From assembly GCA_964406605.1 (NCBI GenBank), contig CAYOSF010000002.1, positions 62,001-126,000 on the forward strand: a stretch of 64,000 nucleotides of DNA, in the 5' to 3' direction. Source of the DNA: CAYOSF01 sp964406605 (GTDB taxonomy: Bacteria; Chloroflexota; Dehalococcoidia; DSTF01; RBG-16-68-14). The position numbers and the translations under genes are program-made. How positions within the stretch are numbered: the first letter of the stretch is position 1; every line of letters starts with the position of its first letter. Shown here piece after piece: positions 42,180-50,946 of this stretch. Below the pieces are notes generated by a model. That model was given only the letters and a program-made list of their open reading frames with translations, was not told where the DNA came from and made no database searches.

Positions 42180-43349
42180 GTGACAGAACGTCGAGTTCGC
42201 ATCCTGACGACGCTTACCTACTACACCCCGCACGTCAGCGGACTGACCGTGTACGCCCGCCGTCTGGTGCGTCAACTGGTTCGGCTTGGGCACCGGGTGA
42301 CGGTCCTTACGTCGCACTTTCGCCCCGACCTTCCGAGAGAGGACGATGTCGATGGAGCGCTCGTCCTCCGGTCGCCTGTGTTAGTGCTCGTGAGCAAGGG
42401 AGCCCTTATGCCCCTCTTTCCGTTTCAGGCGGCGCTGCTTGTCAGGCGTCACGATCTCGTCTATCTGCACCTGCCCCAGCTCGAGGCGGGAGCGCTCGCC
42501 CTCCTCACGAAGGTATTGCGTCGGCCGCTGGTGGTCAGCTACCAGTGCGACATCATTCTGCCGACACGGCTGCTTCGCGTCGTGTTCACGTGGGTGATCG
42601 CGCTCTCGCACTACCTGGCATGCGCGCTGGCAGATAGCATCGTCACGACCAGTGACGACTACGCCGATACCTCACCGATCCTCCGCCGCTTCCGCAAGAA
42701 GACGGTTTCCGTCCCGCCGCCCATGGAGCTGGAGGCGAGTGAGGGTGCCGGAGTTGCCTTCCGCGAGCGCCACGGTCTGGGCTCGGGCCCTCTGGTCGGG
42801 TTCGTCGGCCGTTTCGCGGAGGAGAAGGGGATTCAGCACCTCGTCGACGCCGTTCCACTTGTCCTACAGGCCCTGCCACAGGCCCGATTCGTGCTGGCCG
42901 GACCGACGGACACCGTGCCGGGAGAACGCGTTCACCAACGCCTGGAGCCGAGGATCGAAGCTCTCGGCGGTGCCTGGATCCATCTCGGCATGTTGCCTGA
43001 CGACGAGCTGGCCGGGTTCTACGATGCCATCGATGTCCTTGTCCTGCCGAGCACGAACTCCACCGAGTCGTTCGGCATGACGCAGGGGGAGGCGATGCTC
43101 GCCGGCACGCCGGTCGTCACCACGGACCTCCCGGGGGTGAGGGAGGCGGTCCGCAGGACGGGGATGGGCTTGGTCGTACCGGCAGGAGATCCCTCCGCGC
43201 TTGCCGGCGCCGTCGTCTCGGTCCTCCAGGATCCGGCTTCCTACCGCCGACCACGGGAACAGATCCAAGCGCTCTTCGATCCAGCGCTCACGGCGGCCTT
43301 CTACGAACGCCTCTTCCTGGGACTTGTATCGGGAGGCCGGGCAGACTGA
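42180..43349 (+). CDS. GT4-family glycosyltransferase
   Basis: 389 aa GT-B fold retaining glycosyltransferase. N-terminal half: RILTTLTYYTPHVSGLTVYA and LVRLGHRVTVLTSHF. C-terminal half: GSGPLVGFVGRFAEEKGIQH, ARFVLAGPTDTVPGERVH, then PSTNSTESFGMTQGEAMLAG, in which the E-x7-E pair is formed by Glu of TESFG and GEAML. It probably works in the same cytoplasmic assembly as the adjacent GT39-like enzyme. GTG start at 42180; its TGA overlaps the next ATG by one base, so the genes are translationally coupled. Confidence 0.92.
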   Translation: MTERRVRILTTLTYYTPHVSGLTVYARRLVRQLVRLGHRVTVLTSHFRPDLPREDDVDGALVLRSPVLVLVSKGALMPLFPFQAALLVRRHDLVYLHLPQLEAGALALLTKVLRRPLVVSYQCDIILPTRLLRVVFTWVIALSHYLACALADSIVTTSDDYADTSPILRRFRKKTVSVPPPMELEASEGAGVAFRERHGLGSGPLVGFVGRFAEEKGIQHLVDAVPLVLQALPQARFVLAGPTDTVPGERVHQRLEPRIEALGGAWIHLGMLPDDELAGFYDAIDVLVLPSTNSTESFGMTQGEAMLAGTPVVTTDLPGVREAVRRTGMGLVVPAGDPSALAGAVVSVLQDPASYRRPREQIQALFDPALTAAFYERLFLGLVSGGRAD

Positions 43350-46153
43350 TGCGTGGGCCGGCAAACGGGGGAGCGTCCGCCAACCGGCTCAGAGCCACCG
43401 CGCTCCTCCTGCGCGAACGTCTCTCTCGCCTGTCCATCCGTACGAGGATCGCGCTGGCCATCGTTCTCGCTCTCAACGTGATCTTCGCTGGCCTCTACCT
43501 GTGGAGCCGCGGCGGCGAGACCATCACCATCCGTGTGGAGGCGCGCGGCGATCAGTTCAGCGCCTACGTCGACGGCAAGCTCCACGCGAGTGCGACGTTC
43601 GCCGCTCCCGCCGCGGGCGGGATCGTGGTCTCCGTTGTGGAGGACCAGCGATTCCCCAGCCTGCCGGGGCCGGCGGGCATCGATCGCGCGACGGTCACCG
43701 ATCTCGAAACCGGCCAGGTGTTGTTCGAAGATGAGTTCTCGGATGGTCCCAAACCTGACTGGCATGTCCTAGGCCAGTTGGCAGCGGAAGACGGCGTCCT
43801 CACCGTGGATGGCACAGGGACGCTGTCTCTGACCAGCCGTGGCTGGCAGGACTACGCGCTGGAGGTGTCGTTCAGGAACGTGACGGCTGGGGCCGTGATG
43901 GTGCGAGCGCTTGATGAGGCGAATGGGGTGCGCTACGGCTTCCGGCCCTTCCGCCACTACGACAACGGCCTCACCATGCTCACGGACGGGCAGGTCGTCT
44001 CGGACCAGATTGGCCCGCTGCTTGAGGCGAACCGGACTCAGACGCTGAAGTCCATCACGGCCATGGTCCTCCGGCCGTACCCGCTGGCTCTCCTCGTTGT
44101 CGCGGCAGGCGTGGTGATCGTCGCCCTCGCCGAGGTCGCGGCGCCGCTGTTTCGGGGAGCGGGCAGGCTTCGCGCTCCGCCGTGGCTGCCGTGGGCGGCC
44201 GTCGGCCTGCTCAGCGGCGGCGCGTTCTTCGTGACCCTCTACCTCAACTATTCTCTGAACTCGCACATGCCTCATGTTCCCGATGAGGTCGCCTACATCT
44301 TTCAGGCGAAGCTCCTCGCCTCACTGCGCCTGACGGCGCCCCTGCCCCCTGCGGAGGTCGTCTTCGACTATTTCTATCCGCCGTTCATTGTGCAGTCGGA
44401 TGGTAGGTGGGCCGGCGTGTACACCGTGGGGCACCCGCTGGCGATGGCGTTGGGGATGCTGGTGCACGCTCCCTGGCTCGTGCCCCCGCTGCTCGGCGCC
44501 GCCACGGTGGTCCTGACCTTCGCCGTGGGGCGCAGACTGTACGGCGCGGGAACCGGATTCGTCGCCGCGTTGCTCCTGGCTTCCTCTCCATTCTTCCTCA
44601 TGACCGCGAGCAACTTCATGAGTCACAACACGGCGGCCTTCTACCTGGTTGCCTCTCTCTTCTTCCTTGTGATTGCTGAGAGGAGGCCTCGCCTGTACGG
44701 CGTGCTAGGCGGCCTGTTCTTCGGTCTGCTGTTCAATACGAGGCAACTGGATGCGGTCTCGCTCGTGCCGGCCTTCAGTCTCCTGTTGCTGAGCGGACTT
44801 CGGGACCCGGGGCGAAGGCGGGCGGCGGCCGAGACCGTGGGCGGATTCCTCGCCGGCGGTGTGTTGATGCTGGCGGTGTTCCTTCTCTACAACCTGGGCA
44901 CGAGTGGCGATGCCTTGCAGACCACGATGCAGGCCGGCACCGAGATCGAAGAGAGCGTGGGCTTTCGGGGGGCGCACAGCGTGAGCCTGGGCATCCAGAA
45001 CGAGCAGGCCCAACTGGCCGCCCTGCTGATGGTCCTGAACGGCTGGCCACAGTACGTCGGATTGGTCTTTGTCTTGTTTCCCTTCATCCTGGGCACACGC
45101 CATCGCTGGGACTGGGCGCTGCTATGCGTCGCGCTGTCTGTGATCGGCGTCCACGTGCTCTTCATCGGGCACGGCATCATGCACGGGCCGCGTTACTGGT
45201 ATCCGGCCACGCCGTTCCTGATGCTGCTGACGGCCCGTGGCGCCGAGTGTCTCGCCGCCTTCGTCGGAGATGCTGTGGGACGCCTGCGCTCGGCGCTTGG
45301 CCGCACCGAGTTCCGTCATGCCGCGAGCGCACACGTCCTCGCCTACGCGGTCATTGCCGCGCTGGTCGGTGCCGGCGTCTACGGCTGGCTGCTGGGGCGC
45401 CACACAACGTGGCAGGTGGACACCATCCCCAACCGCGCCGTGGCCCTCGAAGGGTTCAACGGCGTGGACGACAGGCTTGTCCGGCTCACGGACGAGGCGG
45501 ACCTGGAGCACGCGCTCGTGCTGGTCCAGCAGTGCTCGAGCTGGCAGTGCTACGGATCGGTGTTCTGGCTGAACACGCCCGATCTGGATGGGAATGTCGT
45601 GTTTGCGAACGACGTTCCGGAGTACAGAGGCGCCCTGCTTTCGGCCTATCCGGACAGGCGCGTCTACTCGGCGAGCTATGTGGATATGTACCTGGTGCCC
45701 TATGGCTCGACTCCCAACGCGGAGGGGCGTGCCCCCGGCACACCGCCGCTCGCGTCAGACATCACGGTGCCGACGCCGACGCAGACGCCTGTGCCCACGC
45801 CGGATGAGGCGGGGATCGCCGCACGAGACGAGCAGCGGGTTCTGGGCCTCCGTCAGGCGGCCGACGCCCTGGGCGAGTACCGCCGGAAGCATGGGACGTA
45901 CCCGCTGGCGCCGGGGCTTCAAAGCCTCTGCAGATATCGCGAGGCAGATGTCGGCTGCCGGCTACTGGAGGTCCTCGATCCGCTCCCTCAAGATCCGGAC
46001 CCCGAGCGGACATACTGGTACCAATCCGATGGAGCATCGTTCCTGCTCATTGCCGAGCTGGACCGCTCGGCGGAAGGCTCCGCCTGCCCGGACGTCCTGC
46101 CCCCGCCGGCAACCTCAGCGGCGCATCCCTACTGCGTGACGGAAGGTCCGTGA
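43349..46153 (+). CDS. GT39-like membrane glycosyltransferase with LamG-like and pseudopilin-like extracytoplasmic domains
   Basis: 934 aa. An N-terminal helix (about 32-52) leads to a LamG/concanavalin-type beta domain outside the membrane (about 55-225; ITIRVEARGDQFSAYVDGKL, WQDYALEVSFRNVTAGAVMV). About eleven membrane helices follow (about 235-700), with the Asp312-Glu313 pair in HVPDEVAYIFQAK, matching the catalytic DE of ArnT/PMT-type GT-C enzymes. The C-terminal exported part has a PTPTQTPVPTP linker and then a pseudopilin-like domain (about 835-915; LGEYRRKHGTYP, WYQSDGASFLLIAEL). It would use polyprenyl-phosphate sugars to glycosylate an outer target. Confidence 0.82.
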   Translation: MRGPANGGASANRLRATALLLRERLSRLSIRTRIALAIVLALNVIFAGLYLWSRGGETITIRVEARGDQFSAYVDGKLHASATFAAPAAGGIVVSVVEDQRFPSLPGPAGIDRATVTDLETGQVLFEDEFSDGPKPDWHVLGQLAAEDGVLTVDGTGTLSLTSRGWQDYALEVSFRNVTAGAVMVRALDEANGVRYGFRPFRHYDNGLTMLTDGQVVSDQIGPLLEANRTQTLKSITAMVLRPYPLALLVVAAGVVIVALAEVAAPLFRGAGRLRAPPWLPWAAVGLLSGGAFFVTLYLNYSLNSHMPHVPDEVAYIFQAKLLASLRLTAPLPPAEVVFDYFYPPFIVQSDGRWAGVYTVGHPLAMALGMLVHAPWLVPPLLGAATVVLTFAVGRRLYGAGTGFVAALLLASSPFFLMTASNFMSHNTAAFYLVASLFFLVIAERRPRLYGVLGGLFFGLLFNTRQLDAVSLVPAFSLLLLSGLRDPGRRRAAAETVGGFLAGGVLMLAVFLLYNLGTSGDALQTTMQAGTEIEESVGFRGAHSVSLGIQNEQAQLAALLMVLNGWPQYVGLVFVLFPFILGTRHRWDWALLCVALSVIGVHVLFIGHGIMHGPRYWYPATPFLMLLTARGAECLAAFVGDAVGRLRSALGRTEFRHAASAHVLAYAVIAALVGAGVYGWLLGRHTTWQVDTIPNRAVALEGFNGVDDRLVRLTDEADLEHALVLVQQCSSWQCYGSVFWLNTPDLDGNVVFANDVPEYRGALLSAYPDRRVYSASYVDMYLVPYGSTPNAEGRAPGTPPLASDITVPTPTQTPVPTPDEAGIAARDEQRVLGLRQAADALGEYRRKHGTYPLAPGLQSLCRYREADVGCRLLEVLDPLPQDPDPERTYWYQSDGASFLLIAELDRSAEGSACPDVLPPPATSAAHPYCVTEGP

Positions 46154-46232
46154 TGCCGGGAGGAACGGAGCCGCCACCAAGCCACGCCTTCTCTGCCGCT
46201 TCTGTTTCCTCCCTGTCGGGGCCGCGAGGGCC

Positions 46233-47690
46233 CTAGCCTAGCTCGGCGAGCTTCCGGTAGTAACCGGCTACGTGCGCCACTGCCCGCACCGCGCGCTCCA
46301 GGCTGGCGTAGGACGGAATGCCCATCGATAGGTAGGTGTCGCGGATCTCCCGCCGCCCCTTCTCGGCTTCGATCTTGTCCACCTCGTCGCCGCCGACTGG
46401 CAGGACGATGACCACCGGCTTGCCGTACTTGTCCCGCACATTGCCGGGCGCATCGACAAGGCCGCGGAGGAAGGCCGGCGTCTGCCTGGGCGAGGGGCCC
46501 AGCATGCCGGCCAGCACGTGGTACATGGCTTGCGTGGCGATGATGGATTCGACCTCTCGTTCCGTGGCCACGATCTCCAGCACTCGCTCGAAGACGGGCG
46601 GCGGCACGATGGGGGCGCCGATGTCGACGGGGTTTCTGAATGCGGTGCCGGCGGGAGGCAGGACGCGCTGCAGCTCCTCCCGTCCGCGGCGGCTCATGGG
46701 AGGGATCTCGAGTCCGGCCCTGTCGCAGGCATCGGCGGCGGCGATGCTGATGCCGCCCCCGCCGCCGATCACCCCGACGCGGCGGCCCGTGGTCGCGGGC
46801 AGATTGAGGAACGCGACGGTAGCGTCGGCCAGCTCCTCCAGGTTGCCCACGCGCAGGGCGGCGGTCTGGCTGAAGACCGCGTCCCAGATCGCCTCCTCGC
46901 CCGCGAGGGACCCGGTGTGGGAGAGAACGGCCGACCGGCCGGCGCGGGTGAGGCCGGCCTTCCAGATGATCACCGGCTTCTTGCGCGAGACTTCATCGAC
47001 GAGCCGCAGGAAGCGCCTCCCCTCGCGGGGTCCCTCCAAGTACATCGTGATGATCCGCGTTCCGGCGTCGTGCGCCATGTACTCCAGCAGGTCCGACTCG
47101 TTTACGTCGCAGGCGTTGCCGTAGCTGACCACTTTGCTGAAGCGAATGCCCGTGCCCCCGGCCAGCCGCGCGAACTCCACGGCGTGGCCGCCGCTCTGCG
47201 TGATGAAGGCGACGGACCCGCTCTCCCTGGGGAAGTTGCCGCCGGGCAGCAGCGTCAGGCCGCTCTCCGGGCAGTAGACGCCGAAGCAGTTGGGGCCGAT
47301 GAGTCGGATGCCCTGCTCGGCCAGGGTGGTGAGGCGTTCCTCCAGCAGGCGGCCCTGCTCGTCCCCGATCTCGGCGAAGCCGGAGGTAAAGATCTGGGCG
47401 CCTCGGATCCCCTTCGCCAGACAGTCCTCCAGGACCTGGGGCACGAAGCGCGCGGGCACCATGATGTGGGCCATGTCCACCGGCTCCGGGACCTGCGTGA
47501 CGCTCGGGTACATCTTGAGGCCCGTCATCTCGCTGCCCTTCGGGTTGACCGGATAGATAGGCCCCTTGTACCCGAAATCGATGAGCGCCTTCAGAAAACG
47601 GCCGCCGAACTTGTCCTCGCTGGTGGATGCGCCGACGACGGCGACCGACTTGGGGTAGAAGAGCGGTTCCAGTTCATCGAGTATGCTCAT
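46233..47690 (-). CDS. ADP-forming acyl-CoA synthetase-like protein (CoA-binding + succinyl-CoA-ligase-like domains)
   Basis: 485 aa. CoA-binding Rossmann domain (residues 1-140: FYPKSVAVVGASTSEDKFGG, KGIRGAQIFTSGFAEIGDEQ). Succinyl-CoA-ligase-like domains follow, with NCFGVYCPESGLTLLPGGNF and the phospho-His segment RSAVLSHTGSLAGEEAIWD. This corresponds to the alpha part of ADP-forming acetyl/acyl-CoA synthetases (Acd), without the ATP-grasp beta part. It may pair with a beta subunit encoded elsewhere, or act as a CoA-ligase partner in acyl-CoA metabolism. ATG 47690 has an AGAGGA SD. It lies downstream of the reductase operon in the same direction. Confidence 0.85.
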   Translation of the reverse strand: MSILDELEPLFYPKSVAVVGASTSEDKFGGRFLKALIDFGYKGPIYPVNPKGSEMTGLKMYPSVTQVPEPVDMAHIMVPARFVPQVLEDCLAKGIRGAQIFTSGFAEIGDEQGRLLEERLTTLAEQGIRLIGPNCFGVYCPESGLTLLPGGNFPRESGSVAFITQSGGHAVEFARLAGGTGIRFSKVVSYGNACDVNESDLLEYMAHDAGTRIITMYLEGPREGRRFLRLVDEVSRKKPVIIWKAGLTRAGRSAVLSHTGSLAGEEAIWDAVFSQTAALRVGNLEELADATVAFLNLPATTGRRVGVIGGGGGISIAAADACDRAGLEIPPMSRRGREELQRVLPPAGTAFRNPVDIGAPIVPPPVFERVLEIVATEREVESIIATQAMYHVLAGMLGPSPRQTPAFLRGLVDAPGNVRDKYGKPVVIVLPVGGDEVDKIEAEKGRREIRDTYLSMGIPSYASLERAVRAVAHVAGYYRKLAELG

Positions 47691-47793
47691 CGATATCCTC
47701 TGCTGCAGCACGTTCCCGGGGACGGCAATCGGCTAGATAGTAAGGCCCGGCGAGGGGACGGGGCAAGACGGACGGGTCTCGCGGAGCGCGGCG

Positions 47794-48576
47794 TTACGCG
47801 GCAGAGCCCCTGGCCGCCAGGGCGGCGCCCAACGCGCCCACGATGCGCGGCTCGTCCGGAACGGAGAGCGGCACGCCCAGGCGCGACTCGAGCTCGGCCA
47901 GCAGCGCACGGTTGAGCGCCAGGCCGCCGGTGACGGCCACCTCGGGCTCCACGCCAACCCGACCCGCTATCTCCACGATGCGGTCCACCACCGCCGCGTG
48001 CACGCCCGAGAGGATGTGGTCCTTGGGCAGGCCGCGGTGGACGTGCGAGATCACCTCGGACTCAGCGAAGACCGCGCAGCGGCTGCTCACCTCGGCCCGG
48101 CCGTCCGCCGCCAGCGCGACCTCGCCCATCTCCTCCATCGATACTTCCAGCAGCCGCGACATCAGCTCCAGGAAGCGGCCGGACCCGGCGGCGCACTTGT
48201 CGTTGGTGGCGAAGGCCATGGCGCGGCCCTCGGGCGAGATGCGGACGGCGCGGCTGCTCTCGGCACCGATGTTAAGCACCGTGCGCGCCCGCGGGAACAG
48301 CTCGTGCGTGCCGCGGGCCTGGCACACCACCTCGGAGCTCTCCTTGGTCGCGAAGTGCACGCCGCCGCGCCCGCAGCCCGTCGCGACGACGGCCGCAGGG
48401 GAGGGATCGCGGCCGGCACGGGCACAGGCCTCCGCCAGGGCGCGCTTGGCGGCGCTCTCGGCGTCCTCGGCGGACGCCAGAGTGGCGTGGCCCAGGATGC
48501 CGCTGGCACCGAGCAGCACCGCGCTGACGTTCTGTGACCCTACGTCGATGCCCGCGACGACGTCCCCGTCCGCCAC
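47794..48576 (-). CDS. BcrAD/BadFG-family ATPase subunit, second of two (benzoyl-CoA reductase/dehydratase activase type)
   Basis: 260 aa. ASKHA ATPase of the BcrAD_BadFG family: phosphate-1 loop AGIDVGSQNVSAVLLG (residues 8-23). Cys128 in NDKCAAGSGRF and Cys167 in SSRCAVFAESEVI are the expected ligands of a 4Fe-4S cluster bridging two ATPase protomers. Residues 103-107 read IGAES where its paralogue has MGGQD. Last gene of the four-gene operon: GTG start six bases after the upstream stop. Such subunits couple ATP hydrolysis to low-potential electron transfer into the catalytic subunits. With its paralogue (50947-51756) it would form a heterodimeric activase, as in BzdPQ/BcrAD. Confidence 0.9.
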   Translation of the reverse strand: MADGDVVAGIDVGSQNVSAVLLGASGILGHATLASAEDAESAAKRALAEACARAGRDPSPAAVVATGCGRGGVHFATKESSEVVCQARGTHELFPRARTVLNIGAESSRAVRISPEGRAMAFATNDKCAAGSGRFLELMSRLLEVSMEEMGEVALAADGRAEVSSRCAVFAESEVISHVHRGLPKDHILSGVHAAVVDRIVEIAGRVGVEPEVAVTGGLALNRALLAELESRLGVPLSVPDEPRIVGALGAALAARGSAA

Positions 48577-48581
48577 GTCGC

Positions 48582-49682
48582 CTATCCCGCTATCATCTCG
48601 ACGAACGCCTCGATGTCGGAGCGCTGCTGCTCCTGCTCGGTCTCCGTCTCCTCCCCCCGGAAGAACAGCACGGGCAGGCCGCGGGCCTCCAGTTCCTTCT
48701 TGAAGTAGGGGTACTCGTAGAGGTGGCAGTCGCACGCGCGCAGGTTGTGAATGACCACACCCCGGGCGCCGCTTCCCTCGATCATGCTCAAGACCCGGGC
48801 CAGGCGGACATCCGGCAGCATCTTGCGCGGGCAGGGGATCTCCTCCAGGTAGCGCCGGGCGAGCGCGCGAAGCGGGTCGGGGTCGTCTTCGTCCACGTCG
48901 GCCTGGAAGTAGCGCGTGCCCACCGGCATGTCGTCGCCCACGACGCGGCCGCCGCACTCCTCGATGAGGCGCACGAAGTCGCTCTCGTCGAGCATGCTGG
49001 CCGAGAGGAAGAGCGGCAGCCCGTCCGTGGGGGGATCCGCAGGCGGACCGGCCAGGGCTTCCTTCATGAGGTCGAGGTGTTGTTCCTTCGGCAGGACCAT
49101 GGACGCAAGGACGGCGTCCTGCACGTACGATGCCTGCAGACCGTCCGTCACGCGACGCGAAGACATCTCCCGCAGGAGTCCGCGGTCCGCGTTGTAGAGG
49201 CGGATGGACTCCCGCACCGCGTCGTCGGAGATGCGCTCCCCCGCGAAGTCCTCCAGCGCCTGGCGGAAGCGCACCAGCTCGACGGTGAAGAACTCGACGC
49301 CCTCGGGGCTGATCTTCTGCGGGATCTCCAGGAAGTAGAGGAACGGTAGGGAGAAGTTGGTCTGCCAGAAGCCGAACATCGCGCGGATGATGTCGCAGAC
49401 GTTCGGGACTACCATCCCGTCCAGGTAGTCGTAGTTACCCCTGAGAGCCTGATCGAAGCACGCCTTGGGGTAGGGGCAGACGTTGACCGGAAAGTGGACG
49501 TCGGCCTCGGGCGTCTCGCCGTGCTCGCCGAGCACGCGCACCGGCAGCATGCCGGCGGCGTGGATGATCTCCTCCGGCACGTCGCAGCAGAAGAGGCCGA
49601 CCACCTTCCCGCCCGTGCGCTCCTTCCAGGCTCGGGCCTCCTCGTGGCGGGTTGCTCGGTAGCGGTCGAAGCTGGGTGCCAC
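48582..49682 (-). CDS. Benzoyl-CoA reductase/2-hydroxyacyl-CoA dehydratase subunit (BcrC/BzdN/HgdB-like)
   Basis: 366 aa, HGD-D family. Cluster cysteines in FPVNVCPYPKACFDQAL, VPNVCDIIRAMFGFWQ and NLRACDCHLYEYPYFKKELE would hold a 4Fe-4S cluster near the CoA-ester. The N-terminus reads RATRHEEARAWKERTGGKVV. Substrate-binding or cluster subunit of an ATP-dependent low-potential reductase; size fits BcrC/BzdN (about 370-385 aa). GTG start at 49682, directly after the stop of the larger subunit. Choice between aromatic ring reductase and (R)-2-hydroxyacyl-CoA dehydratase rests on operon context: two ATPase genes favour reductase. Confidence 0.9.
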   Translation of the reverse strand: MAPSFDRYRATRHEEARAWKERTGGKVVGLFCCDVPEEIIHAAGMLPVRVLGEHGETPEADVHFPVNVCPYPKACFDQALRGNYDYLDGMVVPNVCDIIRAMFGFWQTNFSLPFLYFLEIPQKISPEGVEFFTVELVRFRQALEDFAGERISDDAVRESIRLYNADRGLLREMSSRRVTDGLQASYVQDAVLASMVLPKEQHLDLMKEALAGPPADPPTDGLPLFLSASMLDESDFVRLIEECGGRVVGDDMPVGTRYFQADVDEDDPDPLRALARRYLEEIPCPRKMLPDVRLARVLSMIEGSGARGVVIHNLRACDCHLYEYPYFKKELEARGLPVLFFRGEETETEQEQQRSDIEAFVEMIAG

Positions 49683-49683
49683 G

Positions 49684-50931
49684 TTACCGTCCTTCCTTGG
49701 CGGCGAGCAGGCGCTCGATGAAGGCGTCGAGGCGGGTCTTCACCTGGCCCTCCGAGTACGTGCGCTCGTCGGCCATGTCGCACTCCAGGGCGAGCGTCGG
49801 TATGCCGGCGCGGTCGAGCGCGTTCTTTAGCGCGGGCTGGAGGATGTAGAAGAGGCGGCAGGACGGGTTGTAGGAGAGGATGACGCCGTCCACCTGGTAT
49901 TCGCGGGTGATCTCCACGGTAAGCTCGGTGCGCTCCTCGATGCTGCCCGCGTAGCCGCGCCGCCTCGTCGAGCGGAGCGCCATGTCCCGCACCGGGTCCT
50001 CGTCCTGCTGGGGCAGGCTGGGCAGGTTGCGGAAGTAGGCGTTCTCGATCGCCACCACGCCGCCCTTCTCCTCGAAGTAGTTCAGCAGTGCCATGTTGTA
50101 CCAGAACGGCAGGCCGCTCCAGAGCAGCCGGAACTTCTCCTCCGGCACGATGCCGATATTGTTGTCGACGCGCTCCCGTACCTCGGTCCGGAGTTGCTCG
50201 TAGAAGTCGTCGCACTCCTTCGTGCCGATCAGGTACATCCCCGGCCAGACGACGGTGTAGGCGTCGCCGGCGCCCATGGGCGAGGGTACGTTCTTGCGCA
50301 TCTGGTAGATCTCGACCTGGATCTCGTTGGCCTTCGCCGACAGCTCCATCCGCCCGCGAAGGCGCGCCGGGTCGAAGGTCGTGCCGGTCTGTTCCTCCAG
50401 GAAGGCGATGAGGCCGCGCAGGCCGGACTCGGTGTAGGCGACGTTGTCCAGGTCCGTGCAGCCGCCCGCCGGCTGGTAGGGCGAATCGAGCACGTAGAGG
50501 GGCAGGTCCAGTGTGCGGGCCATGGTGGTGAACCAGCCCAGCCGCGAGTCGCAGCTGTAGCTGTTCACGATGAGGAAGTCTGGGTCGGCCAGTCCGCCGT
50601 ACGGCGCCTCGGGCAGGTCGTCGCCGCCCAGTATCTGCCCCATGATGATCCGAGCGTAGCCGCACACGTCCTGGGAGAAGCCCCCGCGCTCACCCGCCCG
50701 GCAGAAGGCGGACGAGAGCCGCTTCGAGGCGCAGACGGTCGCGTAGTTCTCCAGGTAGACCGAGGTGATGTTCATCGCCTCCAGGATCTCGCTGGGGATG
50801 TTGTTGCTGCACCAGGCCACCTTCTTGCCCGCGTCCGAGTCGGTCCGGGTCTGCGCGTAGTACTTCTTGCGCAGCTCAGGCACCAACAGCGTGGTCTTCA
50901 GGTGCTTCTTGGCGCTGGTGGAAGTGGCCAT
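49684..50931 (-). CDS. Benzoyl-CoA reductase/2-hydroxyacyl-CoA dehydratase subunit (BcrB/BzdO/HgdA-like)
   Basis: 415 aa, larger HGD-D family subunit. Begins VPELRKKYYAQTRTDSDAGK; cluster and pocket elements are KVAWCSNNIPSEILEAMNIT, CASKRLSSAFCRAG, FSQDVCGYARIIMG and NSYSCDSRLGWF, plus GVILSYNPSCRLFYILQPAL near residue 360. It pairs with the next gene product to form the substrate-binding dimer that takes electrons from the two ATPase subunits. Its own ATG at 50931 lies 16 bases after the stop of the ATPase gene upstream (50947), so all four are one operon. Confidence 0.9.
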   Translation of the reverse strand: MATSTSAKKHLKTTLLVPELRKKYYAQTRTDSDAGKKVAWCSNNIPSEILEAMNITSVYLENYATVCASKRLSSAFCRAGERGGFSQDVCGYARIIMGQILGGDDLPEAPYGGLADPDFLIVNSYSCDSRLGWFTTMARTLDLPLYVLDSPYQPAGGCTDLDNVAYTESGLRGLIAFLEEQTGTTFDPARLRGRMELSAKANEIQVEIYQMRKNVPSPMGAGDAYTVVWPGMYLIGTKECDDFYEQLRTEVRERVDNNIGIVPEEKFRLLWSGLPFWYNMALLNYFEEKGGVVAIENAYFRNLPSLPQQDEDPVRDMALRSTRRRGYAGSIEERTELTVEITREYQVDGVILSYNPSCRLFYILQPALKNALDRAGIPTLALECDMADERTYSEGQVKTRLDAFIERLLAAKEGR

Positions 50932-50946
50932 GATCTCTTCCTCCTG

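Noticed and set aside
49409..50665. 418-codon minus-strand frame overlapping two reductase subunits
   Set aside because: It is a +1 frame across both real genes with skewed composition. Not a fusion.
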